Source of the DNA: DATBDM01 sp034664425
Lineage (GTDB): Bacteria > Actinomycetota > Thermoleophilia > Solirubrobacterales > Solirubrobacteraceae
Reading direction: 5' to 3'
Assembly (NCBI GenBank): GCA_034664425.1
Contig: JAXDHR010000015.1
Span: 1 to 13,855, forward strand
DNA: 13,855 nucleotides
Shown here: positions 6,695-12,700 of the stretch, one piece after another
Layout of the letters: each line of letters opens with the position of its first letter
Numbering within the stretch: the stretch's first letter is position 1
Program-made: the position numbers and the translations under genes
Notes under the pieces: generated by a model
Databases searched by the model: none
What the model saw: only the letters and a program-made list of their open reading frames with translations
Told to the model about the DNA's origin: nothing

Positions 6695-6700
6695 TAGGAT
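6695..6700 (+). promoter_or_regulatory. -10 box of tRNA-Cys
   Basis: TAGGAT, 13 bases before the tRNA 5' end, agrees with the TAnnnT consensus. No good -35 match is seen 16-18 bases upstream. Confidence 0.55.
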
Positions 6701-6713
6701 GGACCGCGCCCTC

Positions 6714-6784
6714 GGCGCCGTGGCGGAGTGGCTACGCAGCGGCCTGCAAAGCCGTGCACACCGGTTCGATTCCGGTCGGCGCCT
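6714..6784 (+). tRNA. tRNA-Cys (anticodon GCA)
   Basis: 71-base cloverleaf. The acceptor is GGCGCCG/CGGCGCC with discriminator T (U73, typical of tRNA-Cys), the anticodon stem GCGGC/GCCGT has loop CTGCAAA with GCA at 6746-6748, and the T arm is ACCGG TTCGATT CCGGT. CCA is not encoded. The gene ends 1 base before the stop codon of the convergent FG-GAP gene, leaving no room for a separate terminator. Confidence 0.97.
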
Positions 6785-6785
6785 C

Positions 6786-7291
6786 TCAGGACGACGGCAC
6801 GCCATACCGGAAGCCGCGCGAGCCCAGCTGGTCCGGGTCAACGGACGCCGAGCTCGGGCTACCGAAGATCACGGCGCCGGTGGTCGGGTGGTCGGGTCCG
6901 AAGCCGGCCGCGATCAGCGCGTCGGCGAGGCCGTCGCCGTTGACGTCGCCCGTGGCGAAGACCCACCCGGTCGGGTGCTCGATCAGCACGTGGCCGCTCG
7001 CGGGCTGCTGCGGCGCGACCCTCCGAACGGCGGAGAAGCGCCGGCCGCGGATCACGAGGACGCGGTTGCGGTCGCCCGCGTTGTCGTAGTCATCCGGGTA
7101 GCCGAGCAGGTCGGCGCGATGGTCGCCGTCGAAGTCCCCCAGCGGGCCGACCGAGCCGGAGAACCGGGCCGTCCGCGCCGAGAGGACGACACCAGAGCGT
7201 TCGGCGCGAGCAGCACCGACGTCGCGACCGTGACGAGGGCCAGCACTGTCGAACGCGCAGAGACGAGCGGTGCTGTAAGAGAACGCGGCAT
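6786..7291 (-). pseudogene. Secreted FG-GAP/VCBS repeat protein, broken by one frameshift
   Basis: Two pieces in different frames. The ATG at 7291, with AAAGGA 4 bases upstream, starts a good signal peptide (basic start, then VLALVTVATSVLLAPNA). The rest of the protein is in another frame: from about 7210 it reads VVLSARTARFSGSV, then FG-GAP/VCBS calcium-loop repeats DFDGDHRADLLG and DVNGDGLADALIAAG, ending at the TGA at 6786. Restoring one missing base near 7208-7214 (for example a G after GCTCTG) joins signal peptide and mature part in register as ALGVVLSARTARF. With only two clear repeats the product would be about 168 residues, short for this family, so it may also be a truncated copy. 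Either a recent pseudogene or a single-base sequencing error explains it. The gene ends 1 base from tRNA-Cys. Confidence 0.75.
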
Positions 7292-7295
7292 GCTG

Positions 7296-7301
7296 TCCTT
7301 T
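7296..7301 (-). promoter_or_regulatory. Ribosome binding site of the FG-GAP gene
   Basis: AAAGGA on the minus strand, 4 bases before the ATG at 7291. It supports the signal-peptide frame as the true 5' end, and hence the frameshift interpretation. Confidence 0.55.
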
Positions 7302-7412
7302 CGCTACGACACCTCGGCACGCTGACATCGGCCTCCACGGCGGACCCGTCGGCGAGTTTGCGCCGTTGGTCAGAAGAGCAGAGCGATGAGGTTATCCTCT
7401 GGGCCGGCGCCT

Positions 7413-8852
7413 TCAGGAGCTCGGGAGCGGCAGCGAGCACAGCCGGTAGGCGTCGACCGGCTCCTGCCTGCCCTTCACGCGCAGCGCGGGCACCGCTTCG
7501 ACCACGCTCCCCTCGGGCAGTGCGCGGCAGGTCTCCGCGCCGATGAGGACCCCTCCGACCGGCGCTTGACCTTCCAGCCGCGAGGCGGTGTTGACCATGT
7601 CGCCGATGACTGCGTAGGCGACGAAGCCGTGGCCGCCGAGCTCGCGGACCACCGCCTCACCGCTGTTGACGCCGACGCGCAGCCGCGGCCAGCCCGGGTG
7701 CTCGTCGGCCAGCGCGCTGAGCTGGTGCTGAAGCGCGAGCGCCGCTTCGGCGGCGCGCAGCGCGTGATCGGGCTGGTCGCCGCGGGTGTTGAACGTCGCC
7801 ATCATCCCGTCGCCCATGAACTTCTCCACCTCGCCGCCGAATCCACGCGAGATCAGCGGCGCGGCGACGGCGTAGTAGCTGTTGAGGACGGTCGCGACCT
7901 CGGCAGGGTCCGCCGCCTCCGAGAAGGTCGTGAAGCCGGCCAGGTCTGAGAAGAGGACGCTGACGGGCTGCGTGCGCTCGCGCGTCGTGGCGAGGTAGAG
8001 CCCGCGGAAGCGCTCGTCGTGCCACTCGCGACGCGCCGCGTAGGCGACCACCACGTAGGCGCAGACGATCAGGCCATGCCACTCCCACCAGCTCGCGTGC
8101 CAAGAGCGCTCACCCGTCAGCGCGACCCCGACCATCGCCTCGGCGAGCAGCACGAAGCAGGCGATCACGCTGGCCGGCAGGAGGTCGAGGCGCCCGCGAT
8201 AGACGGCGAAGTAGCGGGCCGCCGCGACGGCATAGGCGATCGTGCCCACGCCGGCCAGCGCGGCGAGCACGCTGTGCGTCCCGCCCTCGCTGCTCGGCCG
8301 GCTGAGCGGCGGCAGGTCGGTGAGCGTCCACACCAGCCACACGACCATCGCGACGAGCACGGCCCGCCGCATGGCGGTCCGGTGGCGTACGACGAACGGC
8401 GCGAACCGCGGCCGCAGATCGACGAACGCAGACGCGACCGCGAACAGCGACGCGAGCACGAGACCGACCGGGTTCGCGACCTTGAACCCTGCGTGCTCCT
8501 GCCTGAACAGCACGCCGGCGGTGCCGAGCGCGTGCAGGCCGAGGAAGCCGCCCGTGGCGAGGAAGGCGAGCGAGATCAGCAGCACGCGCGCATCGCCGCG
8601 GCGGTTGGCGGCATCGCCGGCCGCATAGGCGAGGACGAACATGCCGGCGCCGAGTGCCAGGAACAGCATGAAGTGCACGCGGTGGTTGGACCAGTCGGGG
8701 TCGAGGTGCGCGCGCAGGAGCAGCGAGGCGAGCCCGACGAGCGGCAGTGCCGCGGCGAGTATCCACGCGATCCGGGTCAGGATCCTGCGGCCGCGCCGTC
8801 CGGGGACCGGCGCGAGCCTTTCCGGCGACAGCCCGAGCAGGACCGAGCTCAC
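7413..8852 (-). CDS. Multi-pass membrane class III adenylate/guanylate cyclase
   Basis: 479 residues. The first 275 form about seven or eight hydrophobic helices (for example 62-78, 90-115, 163-180, 195-215, 226-246, 258-272) with no family name I recognise, probably a sensor or anchor. A class III cyclase domain (297-472) follows in the cytoplasm. Metal-binding Asp303 is in FSDLAGFT and Asp348 in EKFMGDGM, with the purine-contact Lys344; the transition-state pair Asn421 and Arg425 is in VNTASRLEG. The second purine-selecting residue, Asp in classical adenylate cyclases, is Ala414 here (YAVIGD), so ATP or GTP preference cannot be predicted. There is no HAMP linker. The GTG start at 8852 is probably leaderless, with TAGAGT 6 bases upstream. 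It is divergent from a small membrane protein. Confidence 0.93.
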   Translation of the reverse strand: MSSVLLGLSPERLAPVPGRRGRRILTRIAWILAAALPLVGLASLLLRAHLDPDWSNHRVHFMLFLALGAGMFVLAYAAGDAANRRGDARVLLISLAFLATGGFLGLHALGTAGVLFRQEHAGFKVANPVGLVLASLFAVASAFVDLRPRFAPFVVRHRTAMRRAVLVAMVVWLVWTLTDLPPLSRPSSEGGTHSVLAALAGVGTIAYAVAAARYFAVYRGRLDLLPASVIACFVLLAEAMVGVALTGERSWHASWWEWHGLIVCAYVVVAYAARREWHDERFRGLYLATTRERTQPVSVLFSDLAGFTTFSEAADPAEVATVLNSYYAVAAPLISRGFGGEVEKFMGDGMMATFNTRGDQPDHALRAAEAALALQHQLSALADEHPGWPRLRVGVNSGEAVVRELGGHGFVAYAVIGDMVNTASRLEGQAPVGGVLIGAETCRALPEGSVVEAVPALRVKGRQEPVDAYRLCSLPLPSS

Positions 8853-8858
8853 GGCCGG

Positions 8859-8864
8859 ACTCTA
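8859..8864 (-). promoter_or_regulatory. -10 box for leaderless cyclase gene
   Basis: TAGAGT on the minus strand, exactly 6 bases before the GTG at 8852, as in the SMP-30 gene. No Shine-Dalgarno sequence is present. Confidence 0.5.
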
Positions 8865-8905
8865 CCGGGGCTCCACGCCCCTGGCGCGACCCGTGAACCC
8901 CGAAG

Positions 8906-8911
8906 TAGGCT
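8906..8911 (+). promoter_or_regulatory. -10 box for the membrane protein at 8921
   Basis: TAGGCT, 9 bases before the ATG at 8921. Transcription would start within about 3 bases of the ATG. This favours the ATG over the in-frame GTG at 8912, which directly abuts the box. Confidence 0.5.
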
Positions 8912-8920
8912 GTGACTGAG

Positions 8921-9466
8921 ATGTCCGCGCTCGCCACACCTCCCGGAGCGCCGGTGCCCAGCCGCCGCGAGCGGGCGGGGCGGGTCGTCAGCGCGACGCT
9001 GCGCAGCGCGCTGCTGGCGACGGTGGTGGCCGCACTCGCCTGGTTGCTCGCCGGGGCGATCGCCGGGACCGCGTTCCTCGTGCTCGTCGCCGCCTCGATC
9101 GTGATGGCCGGCGCGACGCTGTTGCGCGACCGCGTGATCCCGACGTCGTGGTGGATCGCGCTGCTGGCCGCGTGGGCCGTCGTCCTCCTCGAGCGCTGGG
9201 CGGTCGGCGGCCACGGCGGCGTGCTCGTCGGCGGCGCCGCGTGGCTCGGCGTGATCGCCGGCGCGCGCAGCGCGCGCATCTCCAAGTGGGCGCTGCCGCT
9301 GCTCGCCTACCCGCTGATCTCCGTCGCGATCGCGGCCGCGGCCGGCCAGGCGCTCCTGCACCCGTGGGGGATCTCCTGGCTCTGGGTGGCGGCCGTGCTC
9401 GGGCCGGTGCTGGGACTGCGCGTGCTGCTGGACCCGAGCCCGCGCGATCACCCGGTCAGGCGCTGA
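8921..9466 (+). CDS. Small multi-pass membrane protein, unknown family
   Basis: 181 residues: a short basic cytoplasmic start (PSRRERAGR), then about five hydrophobic segments (about 28-64 containing two, 76-95, 100-113 weaker, 125-145, 150-168) and a charged tail. I recognise no family and no catalytic motif. A charged LLRDRVIP loop and the WWIALLAAWAVVLLERW pattern are the only distinctive features. It has no Shine-Dalgarno and a TAGGCT box just upstream, so it is probably leaderless. It shares a 68-base divergent intergenic region with the cyclase, which could mean co-regulation. Its stop overlaps the stop of the convergent hydratase-like gene by 11 bases. Confidence 0.8.
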   Translation: MSALATPPGAPVPSRRERAGRVVSATLRSALLATVVAALAWLLAGAIAGTAFLVLVAASIVMAGATLLRDRVIPTSWWIALLAAWAVVLLERWAVGGHGGVLVGGAAWLGVIAGARSARISKWALPLLAYPLISVAIAAAAGQALLHPWGISWLWVAAVLGPVLGLRVLLDPSPRDHPVRR

Positions 9467-10136
9467 ACGACACCTCGAGGCGTCCGAGCGGCTCGAGCTC
9501 CATCGCGATCTCCTGACCGGGCTCGAGGGCGAGCGCCGGAACGATCGAGCCCGCGATCACGACGTCCCCGGCGCGCAGCCGCTCACCCGCTGCCTCGAGC
9601 GTCGCCGCCACCGAGGCGACCGCGTCGAACACGTCGCCGGTCGCGGCGGTGATGTCGCCCGTGTCGACCGCCTCCTCACCGTCGACGAGGACCCGCAGAT
9701 GGAGGTCGTGGGTGTCGCGCACGTCCTGCACCGGCCCGAGCAGCACGGCGCGCTGGAAGATGTTGCGCGCGAGGATGTCCTCCGGATCGTCGGCGTCCGG
9801 GTCGAGGTCGACGAGCTCGATCGCCGCGCCGAGCCCGGCGAGCGCCGCCACGACGGCGTCGCGCCCGCCGCTCGCGTCGACGTCTGCGGCCAGGTGCACC
9901 GCGACTTCGGGCTCGAGCGTCGGCGCGTCCCAGCCGCCGATCGCCACAGTGGCGCCGGAGTCGAGCTGAGCGCCGGCCACGAGGTGGCCGACCAGCGGCG
10001 CCGGGATGCCGAGCTTGACCATCGCCTGCGCGGTCCCGAAGCCGACCTTCCAGCCGAGGTGGCGCCCGCCGCGCTGCGCACGCTCCGAGAGCTGGGTGGC
10101 CATGCCGCGCGCGACGCGCTCGTCTCGAGGGGTCAT
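9456..10136 (-). CDS. 2-keto-4-pentenoate hydratase / fumarylacetoacetate hydrolase-fold enzyme
   Basis: 226 residues of the MhpD-like group, cytoplasmic metal-dependent enzymes that hydrate 2-oxopent-4-enoates in aromatic meta-cleavage or decarboxylate related 2-oxo acids. The N-terminal helix and GWKVGFGTAQAMVKLGI (28-44) match the family. Metal ligands are Glu75 and Glu77 (EPE) and Glu107 (AAIELVD), with Asn125 in ARNIFQ. The C-terminus has the family's hydrophobic-GS motif (VVIAGSIVPALALEPG). The usual partners, such as an aldolase, a semialdehyde dehydrogenase or an extradiol dioxygenase, are absent, so the substrate is unknown. The ATG at 10136 has no ribosome binding site but a CACAAT box 8 bases upstream. 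The frame is open much further upstream, but that part overlaps other genes and has no homology. Confidence 0.9.
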   Translation of the reverse strand: MTPRDERVARGMATQLSERAQRGGRHLGWKVGFGTAQAMVKLGIPAPLVGHLVAGAQLDSGATVAIGGWDAPTLEPEVAVHLAADVDASGGRDAVVAALAGLGAAIELVDLDPDADDPEDILARNIFQRAVLLGPVQDVRDTHDLHLRVLVDGEEAVDTGDITAATGDVFDAVASVAATLEAAGERLRAGDVVIAGSIVPALALEPGQEIAMELEPLGRLEVSFSA

Positions 10137-10144
10137 GACGGCCA

Positions 10145-10150
10145 ATTGTG
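10145..10150 (-). promoter_or_regulatory. Possible -10 box of the hydratase-like gene
   Basis: CACAAT on the minus strand, 8 bases before the ATG at 10136, overlapping a CAATTG palindrome (10143-10148) inside a 27-base divergent intergenic region. It differs from TAnnnT at the first base. Confidence 0.35.
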
Positions 10151-10163
10151 CCAGCCTGCGCAC

Positions 10164-11000
10164 ATGCCCACGATCGCCATCACCGGAGCCAGCGGCGTCG
10201 TCGGAGGTGGGACGGCGGCGCGCCTCGCCGCCCGCGGCGTGCCGACGCGGCTGGTCGTGCGCGACGCGGCTCGCGCTCCCGCGCTCGACGGCGCCGAGGT
10301 GCGGGTGGCGTCGCGCTACGGCGACGGCGACGAAATGACTGCCGCGCTCGAGGGCATCCGCACGCTGTTCCTGATCCCCGCGCACGAGACCGCCGACCGC
10401 GTCGAGCAGCACAAGACGGCAATCGACGCCGCCGTCGCGGCCGGGGTCGAGCACCTCGTCTACCTCTCCTACGTCGACGCGAGCGCGACCTCGACGTTCA
10501 CGCTGGGCCGCCAGCACGGCGCGACCGAGGATCACATCCGCGCGACCGGCGCGGCGCACACGTTCCTGCGCATGAACCTGTACTCCGACTTCATCCCGCT
10601 GATGGCAGGCGAGGACGGCGTCATCCGCGGGCCGGCCGGCGACGGTCGCGTCGCCGCGGTCCGGCGCGCCGACATCGCGGAGGCGGCCGCGGTCGTGCTC
10701 GCCGGCGAGGGGCACGAGGGTGAGACGTACGACCTCACGGGACCCGAGGCGTTCACGCTGCTCGAGGCCGCGGAGACGATCACCCGCCTGACCGGCCGCG
10801 AGACCAGCTATCACGACGAGACGGTCGAGGAGGCCTACGCGTCGCGGGCGGCTTCCGGCGCGCCGGACTGGCAGGTCGAGGCCTGGGTCAGCACGTACAC
10901 GGCGATCGCAGCCGGCGAGCTCGAGCGCGTCTCGGACGACATCGAGCGCCTGACCGGCCGCAAGCCCGGCACGCTCGCCGACGTGCTGCGCGAGGGCTAG
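10164..11000 (+). CDS. NmrA-like NAD(P)-binding protein (atypical short-chain dehydrogenase)
   Basis: 278 residues of the NmrA/azoreductase-like atypical SDR group. The nucleotide motif is TGASGVVG (7-14), and an Arg after the second strand (RLVVRD, Arg33) suggests NADP(H). LVYLSYVDAS and TFLRMNLYSDF are typical of the group and replace the classical YxxxK active site. The C-terminal half carries the YDLTGPEAFTLLEAAE pattern (ligand-domain helix after the DLTGPE turn). Members act as redox-sensing regulators or quinone/azo reductases; which applies here is open. The start is chosen because the preceding frame has no homology and the motif begins four residues after this ATG. It is divergent from the hydratase gene by 27 bases and may be co-regulated with it. 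No ribosome binding site is seen. Confidence 0.92.
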   Translation: MPTIAITGASGVVGGGTAARLAARGVPTRLVVRDAARAPALDGAEVRVASRYGDGDEMTAALEGIRTLFLIPAHETADRVEQHKTAIDAAVAAGVEHLVYLSYVDASATSTFTLGRQHGATEDHIRATGAAHTFLRMNLYSDFIPLMAGEDGVIRGPAGDGRVAAVRRADIAEAAAVVLAGEGHEGETYDLTGPEAFTLLEAAETITRLTGRETSYHDETVEEAYASRAASGAPDWQVEAWVSTYTAIAAGELERVSDDIERLTGRKPGTLADVLREG

Positions 11001-11087
11001 AGGACCCAGCGAGATCGCGTCGTCCATCGGAGCATCCGCGCGCGCCTTCAGCTCGCGCAAAGCCGCGCGCGCCATCCTGGCCCGCAG

Positions 11088-11882
11088 GTGGACACGCCGT
11101 TCCTCGTCAACAACTTCGCCCTGATCGGCACCCAGGCGGCCCTCGTCGCGCTGCCCGGGAAGGGCGTCCCGCGCTGGACCGAGCGCTTCGCCGGCCGTGG
11201 CTGGGCGCTCGTGCTGCCGCTCTCGATCGCCGTGGTGGTCGCGGCGATCGCCGCCTTCCCTGGGACCGCGGTCGGCCTCAGCTGGCTCGCGCTGCTGGCG
11301 ATTCCGCCGCTCGCCGCCGCGGCGCTCGGCTGGGCGATGCACGGGGCGCGGCTCTGGCTGGCGCTGCTCGCCGTGCCGCTGCTCGTCGTCGGTTGGACGA
11401 TGCAGGACAGCGCCGGGGGCGACGTCGCGCTTGCGCTGCTCTCGGCGCTCAGCTGCGTCACGCTCGGGCGTCTGCTCGCCGGGCTCGTCCCGCTGCTGTG
11501 GCTGGAGGCCGGGATCGTGGCGATGGCGATCGTCGACGCGATCCTCGTCTTCGGCAATCAGCTGCAGGCGCCCAACGAGGTCCTCAACACCGCGGTCCCC
11601 GCCCTTGGGCTGCCACAGCTGCAGTACCTCGCGCTGCCCCATGCGAGCCTCGGCTACGGCGACGTCTTCGTCGCCGGCGTGCTCGGCGGCGTCCTTGCCG
11701 CACGCGGCATCCGCCAGTGGCCGGCGGCGCTGCTGCTGCTCGGACTCTCGCTGCTGTGGGACCTGATGTTCTACGTCGTCGACACGATCCCGGCGACGGT
11801 GCCGGTCGCCGTCGCCCTGCTGGTCGTCAGGGCGGCGCCGGCGCTGCGCCGGCCGCAGCCCCGGCCGCTCAGCTCTGCATGA
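11088..11882 (+). CDS. Polytopic membrane protein with presenilin-like Asp / GxGD pair
   Basis: 264 residues, about eight or nine hydrophobic segments starting from residue 10. No family is certain. The pattern resembles GxGD aspartyl intramembrane proteases of the presenilin/signal peptide peptidase type: an Asp inside a helix (Asp150 in AMAIVDAILVF) and a GxGD motif at the start of the next helix (Gly189-Tyr-Gly-Asp192, SLGYGDVFVAGVLGG). A proline-containing helix near the C-terminus (IPATVPVAVALL, 234-245) stands where those enzymes have PAL. The first Asp is preceded by Val, not the usual Tyr, and PAL is replaced by PAT. Type IV prepilin peptidases also carry GxGD but have GDVK, which is absent. 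The GTG start at 11088 has no ribosome binding site. Its last 14 bases overlap the decayed glycoside hydrolase on the other strand. Confidence 0.7.
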   Translation: MDTPFLVNNFALIGTQAALVALPGKGVPRWTERFAGRGWALVLPLSIAVVVAAIAAFPGTAVGLSWLALLAIPPLAAAALGWAMHGARLWLALLAVPLLVVGWTMQDSAGGDVALALLSALSCVTLGRLLAGLVPLLWLEAGIVAMAIVDAILVFGNQLQAPNEVLNTAVPALGLPQLQYLALPHASLGYGDVFVAGVLGGVLAARGIRQWPAALLLLGLSLLWDLMFYVVDTIPATVPVAVALLVVRAAPALRRPQPRPLSSA

Positions 11883-12657
11883 CGCGCGTGCTTGGGCCGG
11901 TGTACGTGCTGCCCCGGACGTCCAGCGCAGCCGGTAGCTGCGGCCGGTGAGGAACGTCGTGCGCGCGCTGAACACGCCGTAGCGGTCGGTGCGCACGGAC
12001 CTCAGTGTGCGCCAGCGGCCGTGCGCGTCGTACTGCACGGTCGCACGGGTCCGGCCGGCGGCCGGACGCACGTGGCCCCACAGCTTCACCGCCGCTCGGA
12101 CGCGCGATCGGCGACGAGCGCGAGCCGGAAGCCCCGGTAGTCGACCTTCGCCGTCCCGTTGAACCGGCGCAGCCCCGACTCGAAGCCGCCGTAGCGCGCG
12201 CCCCGCTGGCGAAGGCCGGGAAGGCGCGCGCGATCAAGGGCGGGCCACTCGCCGATCGAGCGCCACTCGGCCTGGGCCGGTCGCGCCGTTGACCGAGCGC
12301 TTGAGCGCGCCCGACGCCGCCTGGTAGAGGCGCCGGTAGAGCTTCGGCGAGTAGGCCCTGCCGTGCACGTACTGCGGGCCGAGGAACGTGGAGAGGTTCG
12401 GCCCGTTCCAGATCGACCAGTTCGAGACCTGGGTGCGGAAGTGCGCGCCGAGCGCCTGGACGAAGCGGCCGAAGCTAGCTCGCCGGGTTGGTCTCGGCAA
12501 AGCTCGGCCGGTGCTTGCGGCCGGGCTTCGGCGCGACGTCGTGCCAGCCGACGACGACGCGCACCCAGGTCGCGCCGAGGTCGCGGATGTCGTCGAGCGT
12601 CCGCGCGCGCAGCCGCGCGTCGTCCCGGGCCCGCCCGGGAAGGACGGTGCGGGTCAC
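11869..12657 (-). pseudogene. Decayed glycoside hydrolase (cellulase/xylosidase-like TIM barrel)
   Basis: Remains of a secreted WNEPN-type glycoside hydrolase, read right to left in at least four pieces. (1) 12657-12475: TLDDIRDLGATWVRVVVGW, the first barrel strands, ending at TAG. (2) 12480-about 12300: FGRFVQALGAHFR, then VSNWSIWNGPNLS and YSPKLYRRLYQAASGALK. The motif should be WNEPN; the acid/base Glu is now Gly (codon GGG at about 12391-12393). (3) about 12260-12093: AEWRSIGEWPALDR, then YGGFESGLRRFNG and VDYRGFRLALVAD, the C-terminal barrel end. About 150 residues expected between (2) and (3), including the nucleophile, are missing. (4) VKLWGHVRPAAGRTRATV, then SYRLRWTS, a C-terminal beta domain, with one more shift before STYTGPSTRVMQS and the TGA at 11869. 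The signal peptide is absent. It clearly no longer makes an enzyme. Confidence 0.85.
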
Positions 12658-12700
12658 ATCGCTGAGAACCGGCCCCTGCTGCCCGAGTTGCGGTGCGCCG

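Noticed and set aside
5862..7325. 487-codon plus-strand open frame across the SMP-30 gene, tRNA-Cys and the FG-GAP gene
   Set aside because: Reads through a tRNA and out of frame of SMP-30; almost pure Arg/Ala/Gly/Pro, no homology.
8110..9285. Long minus-strand frame spanning the cyclase 5' end and the opposite membrane gene
   Set aside because: Out of frame with the cyclase and antisense to the neighbour; no motif, low-complexity composition.
11088..11882. Type IV prepilin peptidase as an alternative for the GxGD protein
   Set aside because: GDVF replaces the conserved GDVK, the spacing after the first Asp does not fit, and no pilus genes are near.
10137..12089. Minus-strand open frame running from inside the dead glycoside hydrolase through to the hydratase-like gene (about 877 codons in all)
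   Set aside because: Only the last 226 codons (from 10136) have homology; the rest is antisense to the NmrA-like gene and the GxGD protein and is Arg/Gly/Asp-rich, a by-product of high GC.
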